From JAAYZQ01 sp041300865 (GTDB taxonomy: Bacteria > Chloroflexota > Anaerolineae > JAAYZQ01): a DNA stretch of 28,267 nt. The notes beneath the pieces are model-generated. The model was not told where the DNA came from. It ran no database searches and saw only the letters and a list, made by a program, of their open reading frames with translations. Both the position numbers and the translations under genes were made by a program. Positions 8,021-15,426 of this stretch are shown in pieces. Location of the stretch: the NCBI GenBank assembly GCA_041300865.1, contig JBFYTF010000456.1, positions 1 through 28,267 on the forward strand, in the 5' to 3' direction. Each line of letters begins with the position of its first letter. The stretch's first letter is position 1.

Positions 8021-9048
8021 GGCTCCAGGACGACCTTCAGCCCCTGGCGCGATTCGACGAGCTGGAAGGCTTCTTGCCAACCGTCGAGGGGCAGGATGTG
8101 GCTCACCAGGGAGCGGGTATCGACCAAGCCCTGGCCCAGAAGCGCCAGGCCGCGTCGCCATGAGCTCGGGCGTTGTCCGAGGGAACCTGTGACGCGCAGC
8201 TCGCGGTAGGCGATGGTGTCAAAGGCCAGCTCAAAGGGCTGGGAGAAGAGGCCAACCTGGGTATACTGGCCGCCGCGGCGGGTGAGGGTCAGGCCCTGGC
8301 GGGCAGCGGCCGGCGCGCCCGAGCACTCGAAATAGACGTCGGCGCCCTGCCCGGCAGTCAGGTCGGCGACGACCTTCGCCAGGTCTTCGGCGGTGAGGTC
8401 GACGGTCAGCGCCACGCCGAGGCGTCTCGCCAGGGCCAGCCGGTCGGCGTCGGCCGCCGTGCCGGCGACGAGCACTGTGGCACCCGCCGCCCGGGCCAGC
8501 TGGGCACAGAGCAGGCCGATGGAGCCCGGACCGGCAACAACCACCAGGTCACCCGCGGTCACCGTCGTCAGCTCGAGCACGGCGTGAACACAGCAGGCCA
8601 GGGGCTCGCTGAGGGCGCCGGCGACGAGATCGACGCCGTCGGGCAAGAGGTGTACTTGACGCTCGTGCACGACGCAGTAGCGCGCGAAACAGCCGTCCAC
8701 GGAGTAACCGACGACCCGCCGCTGAGCGCACATGTTATAGTGCCCGGCACGGCAGGGCAGGCATTGGCCGCAGAACCAGGCCGTCGTTTCGCACGTCACC
8801 CGGTCGCCTGGCCGCACGCCCTCCACGCCGCCGCCCACCTCGACGACGATGCCGGCAAACTCGTGGCCGATAACGACCGGGGGAACGATTGGTATGGCAA
8901 TCTCGTCGTGGTAGATGTGCAGGTCGGAGCCGCAAACGCCGGCCGCTTTGACCTCCACCTTGACCTGTTGCGCGCCGGGCACGGGCTCGGCCACGTCGCG
9001 GATCTCGACGTTCCCCTTGCCGGCTGCATACTTGACGATAGCTTTCAT
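8017..9048 (-). CDS. Zinc-dependent medium-chain alcohol/polyol dehydrogenase
   Basis: A 343-aa MDR-superfamily dehydrogenase related to threonine, sorbitol and L-galactonate/idonate dehydrogenases. Catalytic zinc ligands are C39 ('GVCGSDLH'), H62 and E63 ('GHEFAG') with E148 nearby. The structural zinc site is C93, C96, C99 and C107. The nucleotide-binding motif reads 'VAGPGSIGLL'. It is a close structural counterpart of the 15427-16464 protein, with identical cysteine positions. AGGAGGG at 9054-9060 sets the start. The gene points left between two rightward operons, has its own promoter, and shares no palindromic operator, so it may be expressed independently. Its stop overlaps that of the SDR gene in the tetranucleotide CTAG at 8017-8020. 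Confidence 0.9.
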   Translation of the reverse strand: MKAIVKYAAGKGNVEIRDVAEPVPGAQQVKVEVKAAGVCGSDLHIYHDEIAIPIVPPVVIGHEFAGIVVEVGGGVEGVRPGDRVTCETTAWFCGQCLPCRAGHYNMCAQRRVVGYSVDGCFARYCVVHERQVHLLPDGVDLVAGALSEPLACCVHAVLELTTVTAGDLVVVAGPGSIGLLCAQLARAAGATVLVAGTAADADRLALARRLGVALTVDLTAEDLAKVVADLTAGQGADVYFECSGAPAAARQGLTLTRRGGQYTQVGLFSQPFELAFDTIAYRELRVTGSLGQRPSSWRRGLALLGQGLVDTRSLVSHILPLDGWQEAFQLVESRQGLKVVLEP

Positions 9049-9080
9049 TTCCGCCCTCCTGACATGGTTGCAGCCAGGCG

Positions 9081-9109
9081 ATTGTACGACACCTCATGGG
9101 TGCTGTCAA
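9081..9109 (-). promoter_or_regulatory. Promoter of the 8017-9048 alcohol dehydrogenase
   Basis: Reading leftward: TTGACA (9104-9109), 17-nt spacer, TACAAT (9081-9086). The predicted start is near 9074, about 26 nt before the ATG. It diverges from the molybdenum-hydroxylase promoter at 9133-9161, with the two -35 boxes about 23 nt apart. Confidence 0.65.
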
Positions 9110-9132
9110 CCGGCAACCACTGGCGAACGGAT

Positions 9133-9161
9133 TTGACACCTGGCTGTGCCTGTGGTAGAAT
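9133..9161 (+). promoter_or_regulatory. Promoter of the molybdenum-hydroxylase operon
   Basis: TTGACA (9133-9138), 17-nt spacer, TAGAAT (9156-9161). The predicted start is near 9168, leaving a leader of about 230 nt before the first gene at 9400. I see no known riboswitch in that leader, only a small hairpin at 9236-9249. Confidence 0.65.
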
Positions 9162-9172
9162 CCTCAGGCGCA

Positions 9173-9185
9173 ATCGATTATCGGT
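9173..9185 (+). promoter_or_regulatory. Palindromic operator of the molybdenum-hydroxylase operon
   Basis: ATCGATTATCGGT matches the GntR palindrome at 12 of 13 positions and lies 11 nt after the -10 box, exactly as at the cupin promoter. A second overlapping half (GGTTATCGA, 9183-9191) extends it to the right. Confidence 0.65.
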
Positions 9186-9399
9186 TATCGAAGTTGGTAA
9201 AAATGCTTCCATCCATCGCGCCCATTCCTCAGCTGCGCTTGTGCAAGCGTTGAGCCTGTCAGCACATCCGGGCAGAGGGAGGGGCGGCGCGGGCCGCTAA
9301 CGGGAGAAAGGGGGTGAGGCCAAAGCGTCCGTTTCACCGCAAAACCTCGTGCTGTGTGGAACACATTCCTTGCTTCAAGAAAAAAGGGAGGTTGACCCT

Positions 9400-10251
9400 A
9401 TGAGAGACGTTGGCTATTTCGCTCCAACAGAAATCGGTGAGGCGGTCAGGCTTCTCGCCGAGCATGGCGAGAAGATGGCGGTCCTGGCCGGCGGCACGGA
9501 TCTCGTTCCGGCTCTTAACTACTACGAGATCAAACCCTCAGCCCTCCTCTACATTGGCGGGCTGGGCCTGGACTATATCAAAGAGGAGAATGGCAAACTG
9601 GTCATCGGGGCGGGCACCACGCTGGCCCACCTGCTGGCCAGCCAAGTCGTCGCCTCCAAGTTCGGCATCCTGCACCAGGCGCTCAAGAAGCACAGCAGCG
9701 TGGCGGTCCGCACGGCGGCCACCATTGGCGGCAATGTGGGCACCGGGTCACCCGCGGGCGACCTGATACCGCCGCTAATGATCATGGATGCTGAGGTTGT
9801 CCTGGTCAGCACGGCGGGCGAGCGTGTGGTCCCCATCGCCGAGTTCTTTACCGGGCCACAGCAGACAGTCCGCAGGCCCGACGAGCTCATCGTCGAGCTG
9901 CGGGTGCCCCTCGCCGCGGGCAACACCGCCTACGAGAAGGTGGGACTGCGCAAGGCGCAAACCTGCTCCACCACCTCTACCGCAGTCCGCGTGGCCATGG
10001 ACGGCAACGTCTGCCAGGACGTGCGCATTGTGATGGGCTCGATGGCGCCGACACCTCTGCGCTGCAAGCAGGCCGAGGCACTGCTCAAGGGCAAGGCCCT
10101 CGACCAGGCGCTCATCGAGGAATGTGCCGCCCAGGCCGTCGCCGAGACGAGCCCCATCGACGATCAACGAGCCACCGCCTGGTACCGCCGCAAGGCTGGC
10201 GAGGCCATTGTCGCCCGGGCCCTGGCCCAGGCGGCCGGTATCGAGAGCTAG
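9400..10251 (+). CDS. Molybdenum hydroxylase FAD-binding subunit (CoxM/XdhB-like)
   Basis: A 283-aa medium subunit of the xanthine dehydrogenase/CO dehydrogenase family. The two FAD-binding motifs are present: 'AGGTDLVP' (residues 30-37) and 'TIGGNVGTGSPAGD' (from residue 108). The C-terminal CO_deh_flav domain continues to the end. The ATG at 9400 is set by GGGAGG at 9386-9391. It transfers electrons from the 2Fe-2S clusters of the next gene product to NAD+ or another acceptor. The subunit order FAD, FeS, Mo is common in Cox-type operons. It is the first gene after the operator-bearing promoter. Confidence 0.92.
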   Translation: MRDVGYFAPTEIGEAVRLLAEHGEKMAVLAGGTDLVPALNYYEIKPSALLYIGGLGLDYIKEENGKLVIGAGTTLAHLLASQVVASKFGILHQALKKHSSVAVRTAATIGGNVGTGSPAGDLIPPLMIMDAEVVLVSTAGERVVPIAEFFTGPQQTVRRPDELIVELRVPLAAGNTAYEKVGLRKAQTCSTTSTAVRVAMDGNVCQDVRIVMGSMAPTPLRCKQAEALLKGKALDQALIEECAAQAVAETSPIDDQRATAWYRRKAGEAIVARALAQAAGIES

Positions 10252-10269
10252 CGAGGAGGCTAACCGATC

Positions 10270-10734
10270 ATGAAGCAAATTTTGTCGTTCACCCTCAACG
10301 GTTCTCCGGTAGATGTCGTCGTCCAACCCACGGAGACTCTCCTGGACGTCCTCCGCGAAAAGCTGGGCGTTACGAGTCCCAAGCGCGGCTGCGACGACGG
10401 CGACTGTGGGGCTTGCACAGTCCTGCTGGATGGGGAGCCGGTCCGTTCCTGTCTGACCATCGCCCTGACGGTGGCGGGCAAACAGGTTTTCACGACCGAG
10501 GGATTCAGCCTTAACGGGGACCTGCATCCTCTACAGAAGGCCTTCCACGAACATGGTGCCTTCCAGTGCGGCTTTTGTACCCCCGGCATGCTCATGTCGG
10601 CCAAGGCATTGCTGGACCACAATCCCAATCCTTCCCGCCAAGACATCCGGGAGCACATGGCGGGCAACCTGTGTCGCTGTGGAAGCTACGAAGAAGTCAT
10701 CGAAGCTATCCAAGCAGCGGCTGCTGGCAAGTAG
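10270..10734 (+). CDS. Molybdenum hydroxylase 2Fe-2S subunit (CoxS/XdhC-like)
   Basis: A 154-aa small subunit with two [2Fe-2S] clusters. The plant-ferredoxin-like N-terminal cluster uses C41, C46, C49 and C61. The C-terminal helical-bundle cluster uses C100, C103, C135 and C137 ('CGFCTPG' and 'CRC'). All eight ligands are present, so it should be functional. An AGGAGG site lies just upstream, and the gene starts 18 nt after the FAD subunit. It relays electrons from the molybdenum centre to FAD. Confidence 0.95.
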   Translation: MKQILSFTLNGSPVDVVVQPTETLLDVLREKLGVTSPKRGCDDGDCGACTVLLDGEPVRSCLTIALTVAGKQVFTTEGFSLNGDLHPLQKAFHEHGAFQCGFCTPGMLMSAKALLDHNPNPSRQDIREHMAGNLCRCGSYEEVIEAIQAAAAGK

Positions 10735-10748
10735 AAGGAGTAGGAACC

Positions 10749-12053
10749 ATGACTGAATATGTTGGTATGGCAATGCCACGCTACGACGGCATTGGGCAGG
10801 TCAAGGGCGAGACCAAATTCGTCGACGACTTTGTGCTCCCCGGCATGCTCTACGCCAAGGCGGTGCGCAGCCCCGTCCATAGGGGTATTCTGCGTGGGAT
10901 GGATCTCTCGGCAGCCAAGGCCACACCCGGCGTGGTCGGGGTTGTGACGGCCGAAGACATCCCCGGTGCCAAGCTCTTTGGGGCCTGTGGCGACCAGCCG
11001 GTGCTGGTGACCGACGCGATCAGCTACAAGGGCGAGGATCTCGCTTTGGTGGTGGCCGTCGACGAGGACACCTGCATGGAGGCCATCGAGAAGGTCAAGC
11101 TGGACATCGAGGAGCAGGAACCCGTCTTTGACATGTTCAAGGCGATGGAGCCCGGTGCTCCACTCGTCCGCCCCGGCCTGAAGAGCAACCTCTGGGAGTA
11201 TGCCCCCGGGGTGACGACCCGGGTGATGTACATCGGCGACATCGAGCAGGGCTTCAAAGAGGCCGACGACGTGATCGAGGGCCGTTATCAGACGGGCGAG
11301 CAGGACCATGCGGCCATGGAGCCAATGGTCTCGGTCGCCTATTTTGACAGCGCCGACCGCCTGGCGATCCACACCCACAGCCAGTGCCTCTACTTCCAGT
11401 TGGGCCAGCTCTCGGCCATCTTTAACCTGCCTCAAAGCCGGATCCGCTATATGGGCGGCACCGTCGGCGGCGGGTTTGGCGGCAAGAACCACATCCACGC
11501 CGATCACTTTGCCGGCCTGGCGGCCATCAAGTTCCGCCGGCCCGTCAAGTATCGCATGAGCCGCCGCGAAGACCTGCTCTACTCCACGAAGCGCGGCGTG
11601 TTCGTCTGGGAGTACAAGACGGGCTTCAAGAAAGACGGGCGCATCGTAGCCAATCACCTCAAGGTGTGGCACGATGCCGGCGCCTTCGGTGGCTTTTCGC
11701 CCTACGGCGTCGAGAAGGGCAGCATGTTCGCTTGTGGCCCGTATCACATTCCCAACATCCGCATCGAGGGCCAGTGCGTGCTGACCAACAAGGCCGGCTC
11801 CAGCTCGATGCGCGGTTTTACCATCATGAACGGCCAGTTCCCCATGGAACTGCAGATGCACAAGATCGGATTGGCGCTGGGCATGGATCCCTGGGAGCTG
11901 CGCTTTGTCAACGCCTGGCGTGATGGCGATCTGGGTGTGTCGCGGTATGTGGTCCGGGGAGCGGGTGCCCTGGAAGCTATGAAGGCCACGGCAGAAATGA
12001 GCGGTATCCAGCTGCCGGATCGCCTCATGGCCATGAGCTCGCGAGGGAGGTGA
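10749..12053 (+). CDS. Molybdenum hydroxylase large subunit, N-terminal half
   Basis: A 434-aa protein corresponding to the first part of a xanthine-dehydrogenase-type molybdopterin subunit: an Ald_Xan_dh_C-like domain (about 15-130) and the first molybdopterin-binding domain (about 150-430). It has the cofactor loop 'GGGFGGK' (240-246) and 'SSMRGF' (352-357). It ends before the second Mo-binding domain, which is encoded by the next gene. The ATG at 10749 follows AAGGAG by a normal distance; the frame stays open further upstream but only as overlap with the FeS gene. Large subunits are usually one chain of about 750-800 aa. Here 434 + 336 aa make up that length. The division resembles the NdhL/NdhM split of Eubacterium barkeri nicotinate dehydrogenase as I remember it. 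Confidence 0.88.
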   Translation: MTEYVGMAMPRYDGIGQVKGETKFVDDFVLPGMLYAKAVRSPVHRGILRGMDLSAAKATPGVVGVVTAEDIPGAKLFGACGDQPVLVTDAISYKGEDLALVVAVDEDTCMEAIEKVKLDIEEQEPVFDMFKAMEPGAPLVRPGLKSNLWEYAPGVTTRVMYIGDIEQGFKEADDVIEGRYQTGEQDHAAMEPMVSVAYFDSADRLAIHTHSQCLYFQLGQLSAIFNLPQSRIRYMGGTVGGGFGGKNHIHADHFAGLAAIKFRRPVKYRMSRREDLLYSTKRGVFVWEYKTGFKKDGRIVANHLKVWHDAGAFGGFSPYGVEKGSMFACGPYHIPNIRIEGQCVLTNKAGSSSMRGFTIMNGQFPMELQMHKIGLALGMDPWELRFVNAWRDGDLGVSRYVVRGAGALEAMKATAEMSGIQLPDRLMAMSSRGR

Positions 12054-12058
12054 GGGCT

Positions 12059-13069
12059 ATGAAGAAAAAAGGAAAAGGGATGGCTCTCGTTCTGCATCCC
12101 ACCGGGAACAAGGGTGCGGGCGATCCTAGCAACGCAGCAATCCAGCTCAAGCCCGACGGCACCCTGGTCCTGCTTGTGGGCGCCGTCGACCTCGGCCAGG
12201 GCTCGACGACCATCCTGCGCCAGTTCTGCGCGGACCTGATGGAAGTGCCCATCGAGCACGTCTTTGCCAGCAACTTTGCCGATGACTTTGCACCCTTGAG
12301 TCTGGGCAGCTTTGCCAGCCGCGTGACACTCATCGATCCCCACGCGGTAGAGAATGCGGCCCAGGACCTGCAGAAAAAGATCCGGGAGTACGCCGCCGAC
12401 CTGCTGGAGGCGAACCCGGACGACCTGGAGTACTCCCAGGGCAAAGTCGCGGTCAAGGGTGTTCCCGACCGGAGCCTGACGCTGGCCCAGGTAGGTGGGG
12501 CGGCCGCCTTTGGCGGCGGAGCCGATCCGGCACTGCTGGTCGGCACCGGTGCCTGGCAGCCGGCGCGGTTCCATCCCCACGACCCGGAGACAGGAGCGAT
12601 GCCGGCCGTGGCTGCCATCTCCTTCGGCTGCTGCACCGTCGAGGTGGAGGTAGACACCGACACCGGCGTCGTCGATGTTCTGAGCATGAACCAGGTGTGG
12701 GAAGTGGGCAAGGCCGTCAATCCTCTCCTGGTGCGCCAGCAGATCAACGGCGGCATGGCGTGTGGCCTGGGAACGGCACTCATCGAAAACGCCTTCCCCT
12801 ACTACCCCAACCCCGACTGGGCGCCCAGCAACTTTTCGGACTATGCAGTGCCGACCTTCGAGGACTATCCCGCTGAGCTGGGGTGGGGCATTGTCGAGGT
12901 GCCGCACCCGGCGGGCGTCAAGGGGGCCAAGGGCTTCTCGGAGGGCTCGACCAACGCGCCCCCGCCGGCCATCATGGCTGCCATTCACGACGCCATCGGC
13001 GTCTGGATCGATCACTATCCGGCGTCTCGCGAGGACATCCTTCGAGCGCTGGAGACCGCCTCCGGCTAG
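12059..13069 (+). CDS. Molybdenum hydroxylase large subunit, C-terminal half
   Basis: A 336-aa protein equal to the second molybdopterin-binding domain of a xanthine-dehydrogenase-type enzyme. The 'DLGQGSTT' loop (G46-Q47-G48) contacts the cofactor. The catalytic glutamate, normally in a GxGE-type loop, is E295 in 'GFSEGSTNAPP', so the active site appears complete once both halves assemble. GGGAGGTGAGG overlaps the stop of the preceding gene and places the start at ATG 12059, 6 nt after that stop. This separate ribosome site supports a true two-gene split rather than a sequencing frameshift. The whole four-subunit enzyme should hydroxylate an aromatic N-heterocycle or oxidise an aldehyde or related compound using water. 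The substrate is not readable. Confidence 0.88.
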   Translation: MKKKGKGMALVLHPTGNKGAGDPSNAAIQLKPDGTLVLLVGAVDLGQGSTTILRQFCADLMEVPIEHVFASNFADDFAPLSLGSFASRVTLIDPHAVENAAQDLQKKIREYAADLLEANPDDLEYSQGKVAVKGVPDRSLTLAQVGGAAAFGGGADPALLVGTGAWQPARFHPHDPETGAMPAVAAISFGCCTVEVEVDTDTGVVDVLSMNQVWEVGKAVNPLLVRQQINGGMACGLGTALIENAFPYYPNPDWAPSNFSDYAVPTFEDYPAELGWGIVEVPHPAGVKGAKGFSEGSTNAPPPAIMAAIHDAIGVWIDHYPASREDILRALETASG

Positions 13070-13112
13070 GGGGTACCGGGCAGGAGCGGCTCAATGGCGA
13101 GCCGGGGAGCGA

Positions 13113-13139
13113 GGACGGGGCCTAGCCGTTGCCCCGTCC
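13113..13139 (+). terminator. GC hairpin between the Mo-hydroxylase and VOC genes
   Basis: A 9-bp GC-rich inverted repeat (13113-13121 with 13131-13139) lies in the 104-nt gap after the Mo subunit. It lacks a T tract, so it may be only a weak terminator or an mRNA-stabilising hairpin dividing the operon. Confidence 0.3.
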
Positions 13140-13173
13140 CCTCCTACTATCCCTCCCGGGCTGAGGGGGAACC

Positions 13174-13614
13174 ATGATCCGAGGCGTCCACCACACCTGC
13201 ATCACCGTCAGCGACCTGGAGCGATCCATCGAGTTCTACCGCGACTTTCTCGGCCTGGAGCTGCTTTTTACCGAGGAAAGCGAGCGAAGCCAGGACGATC
13301 GCTCCCGGGCCCTGGGCATCGCCGGGGCGAAGGTCAAGCTGGCCATCTTGAGGGCGGCAGACGCCCGTGTCGAGCTGATCGAGTATATCACCGCCGCGGG
13401 GCGGCCCTACGACCGCAGGGTCAATGACGTCGGGGCCATGCACATCGCCTTCCAGGTGGAGGACATTGACAGTGTCTACCAGCGCATGGTAGACCACGGC
13501 GTGCGCTTTACCGCGCCGCCGGCCACTATCCCGGCCGGTCCCATGGCCGGCTGGCGCTGGACGTACTTTTTCGATCCGGACGGCGTGTCGCTCGAGATCA
13601 TCCAGACGGCCTGA
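13174..13614 (+). CDS. VOC-family (glyoxalase/epimerase-like) metalloprotein
   Basis: A 146-aa protein with two beta-alpha-beta-beta-beta repeats of the vicinal oxygen chelate fold. Candidate metal ligands sit in the expected places: H6/H7 at the start of strand 1, E67 or E70 in the middle, H90 ('MHIAF') and E141 ('LEIIQ') at the end. Close relatives by pattern are methylmalonyl-CoA epimerase and lactoylglutathione lyase, but bacterial VOC proteins also include dioxygenases and isomerases, so the reaction is open. A GAGGGGG site precedes ATG 13174. It follows the molybdenum hydroxylase in the same direction and may act on its product. Confidence 0.82.
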   Translation: MIRGVHHTCITVSDLERSIEFYRDFLGLELLFTEESERSQDDRSRALGIAGAKVKLAILRAADARVELIEYITAAGRPYDRRVNDVGAMHIAFQVEDIDSVYQRMVDHGVRFTAPPATIPAGPMAGWRWTYFFDPDGVSLEIIQTA

Positions 13615-13810
13615 GCGCCGTTTGCTGCTGCCGGCGCCATTCATCTGCCACTTGGGCTGGGTGGGGCCGCGCCACGGGGGAACTGCACGGCCGGCGAGCT
13701 GCGCGTGCAGGGCGCGGTCCTATCCGAACCCAAGAGCGGCGAGTGCATCACAGGCCGAGATCGCCGTCCGCTGGTCTGGCTTTCTTGGAAACGTTGAAAG
13801 TGAGGAGTGT

Positions 13811-14512
13811 ATGGCCCTCAAGCTGATAGACTTGAGCCAGGAGATCTATACTGGTGCGCCGGTGTGGCCCGGCCATCCCGAGACCCGCGTTGACGTGGTA
13901 GCGACGCACGAGGAGACGCGCGTGTCCGGCCGCTTTACAGAGAACTACTCGTACACGGCCGAAAGAATCGAGATGAGCACCCACGGCACGACGCACACCG
14001 ACTCCATCAGCCACATCGATCCCGCGCCCGGGGCGCCATCCATCGAAGAGCTGCCCCTGGACTTGTTCTATACCGAGGCCATCTGCCTCGACCTGTCCCA
14101 CGTGCCACCCAAAACCGAATATACTGTCGAGATGATCCAGGAGGCCCTGGACAAGGACGGCCTGGAGATCAAGCAAGGCGACACGGTGCTGCTCTACTCC
14201 GGCCATTACGTGCGAACGTTTGGCACCCCCGCATGGCTGACGGACTATCCCGGACTGGGGCGTGCGGCAGCCGAGTTCATCTATGGCCAGGGCGTGGTCA
14301 ACATTGGCCAGGACGCACCGAGCCATGATCGCGGCGGGACGACCAGCTACCCGGCGCACCAGGTGTGCCGCGAGATGCAGACCCTCAACACCGAGAACTT
14401 GGGCGATCTGCGGCCGGTGGCCGGCAAGCGCTTTCGCTACATCGGCTTTCCGCTGCGCATCCGGCGGGGCAGCGGCTCGCCCATCCGCGCCGTGGCATTA
14501 TTGGGGGACTGA
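13811..14512 (+). CDS. Cyclase-family metal-dependent hydrolase (kynurenine formamidase-like)
   Basis: A 233-aa member of the cyclase family (Pfam Cyclase type), which hydrolyses amides, lactams or cyclic 1,3-diketone-like bonds with Mn2+ or Zn2+. The signature HxGTHxD pattern appears as H58, G59, T60/T61, H62 and D64, with H68 following. Members include kynurenine formamidase, isatin hydrolase and dihydrophloroglucinol cyclohydrolase. GAGGAG at 13802-13807 sets the ATG at 13811; the frame is open further upstream to 13622 but without a good start or domain. The 195 nt between the VOC gene and this one show nothing else. In this setting it is the best candidate for a ring-opening or lactone-type hydrolysis step. 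That is inference. Confidence 0.86.
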   Translation: MALKLIDLSQEIYTGAPVWPGHPETRVDVVATHEETRVSGRFTENYSYTAERIEMSTHGTTHTDSISHIDPAPGAPSIEELPLDLFYTEAICLDLSHVPPKTEYTVEMIQEALDKDGLEIKQGDTVLLYSGHYVRTFGTPAWLTDYPGLGRAAAEFIYGQGVVNIGQDAPSHDRGGTTSYPAHQVCREMQTLNTENLGDLRPVAGKRFRYIGFPLRIRRGSGSPIRAVALLGD

Positions 14513-14544
14513 CGGCTTTTTTGGTCAGAGCAGGTCTGACGGCA

Positions 14545-14572
14545 AAGGTGCCGGGCAACTGCCCGGCACCTT
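14545..14572. repeat. Palindromic GGTGCCGGGCA hairpin
   Basis: A perfect 12-bp inverted repeat (14545-14556 with 14561-14572) with a 4-nt loop sits between the cyclase and the second SDR gene. There is no T tract. It closely resembles the AAGTGCCAGGCA hairpin at 24091-24121, so both may belong to one dispersed family of intergenic palindromes that act as terminators or RNA-stabilising elements. Confidence 0.55.
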
Positions 14573-14611
14573 GCACGTGGGGCCTAGTGAGTATTCGGCA
14601 GGAGGAAGGGC

Positions 14612-15415
14612 ATGGAACACATTCCTAGCGAAAAGCTGAAAGAGGTACGCTCGCTGTTCGCCCTGACGGGGCAGGTGGCTGTGGTGACGGGCGGCAGCCG
14701 GGGGCTGGGGCGCGGCATCGCCCTCGCCCTGGCGGCGGCCGGGGCGGATGTCGCACCGGTGAGCCGCACCCTGCCGGACGTGGAGGCTGTGGCGGAAGAG
14801 ATCCGCTCGTTGGGTTGCCGCGCTCTGCCCGTGACGGCCGACGTGACCGACGAGGGCAGCGTGCAGGCCATGGTCCGGCAGGTTGTGGAGGCAATGGGCC
14901 ACATCGACATCCTGATCAACTCGGCGGGCATCGTGAGCCTGAAGCCGACGGTCGAGTTTCCTGTCGACGAGTGGCAGCACATCCTCGACGTCAACCTGCG
15001 GGGCACCTTCATCTGCTGCAAAGAAGTCGCCAAGGCGATGCTGGCCGAGCCGGCACCACGCGCGCTCAAGATCGTGAACATGTCTTCTGTGCGGGGCCTG
15101 CAGGGCCGAGCCAACGATCCGGCCTATCCCGCCAGCAAGGGCGCCATCAACCTCTTGACCAAGTCGCTGGCCATCGAGTGGGCGCAAAAGGGCATCAACG
15201 TCAATGCCATCGCCCCGACCTTTATCCGCACTGATCTCAACGCGCACATGCTCGACGACGACGCCACCCGCAAGTGGGTGTTGAGCCGCATCCCCATGGG
15301 CCGCGTGGGCCAGATTTGGGACCTCTTTGGCACGGTCCTCTTTCTCACCTCCCGGGCCTCTGACTTTGTCACGGGCCAGACGATCTATGTCGATGGCGGC
15401 TGGACGGCGGCCTGA
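14612..15415 (+). CDS. SDR-family oxidoreductase, gluconate 5-dehydrogenase-like
   Basis: A 267-aa classical SDR. A short N-terminal extension precedes the cofactor motif TGGSRGLG (residues 26-33). R52 in 'VSRT' after the second strand hints at NADP(H). 'INSAG' stands in place of the usual NNAG. S158/S159, Y172 and K176 are the catalytic residues ('YPASK'). The overall pattern is closest to gluconate 5-dehydrogenase and 2-deoxy-gluconate 3-dehydrogenase types. CAGGAGGAAGG directly upstream of ATG 14612 is a strong ribosome site. It is followed by the second zinc ADH after 11 nt, so the pair is co-translated and likely works on consecutive carbinol/ketone steps. Confidence 0.9.
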   Translation: MEHIPSEKLKEVRSLFALTGQVAVVTGGSRGLGRGIALALAAAGADVAPVSRTLPDVEAVAEEIRSLGCRALPVTADVTDEGSVQAMVRQVVEAMGHIDILINSAGIVSLKPTVEFPVDEWQHILDVNLRGTFICCKEVAKAMLAEPAPRALKIVNMSSVRGLQGRANDPAYPASKGAINLLTKSLAIEWAQKGINVNAIAPTFIRTDLNAHMLDDDATRKWVLSRIPMGRVGQIWDLFGTVLFLTSRASDFVTGQTIYVDGGWTAA

Positions 15416-15426
15416 AAGGATATGCC

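Noticed and set aside
8173..9300. 375-aa rightward frame opposite the zinc alcohol dehydrogenase
   Set aside because: It is antisense to all zinc-binding motifs and crosses the two mapped promoters.
12040..12062. Frameshift or sequencing error splitting the Mo large subunit
   Set aside because: The second gene has its own strong ribosome site and ATG, and two-gene large subunits are known in nicotinate dehydrogenase, so a genuine split is more likely.
10686..13015. Long leftward frames (391 and 423 aa) opposite the molybdenum-hydroxylase subunits
   Set aside because: They are antisense to conserved motifs of the Mo subunits and encode no recognisable protein.
13622..13810. N-terminal extension of the cyclase-family protein upstream of 13811
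   Set aside because: The extension has no good ribosome site, no family similarity and begins with a rare start codon, while ATG 13811 has GAGGAG at the right distance.
13002..14025. Extra ATCGAT sequences within coding regions as further GntR operators
   Set aside because: They are single hexamers without the second half and lie inside genes, not near promoters.
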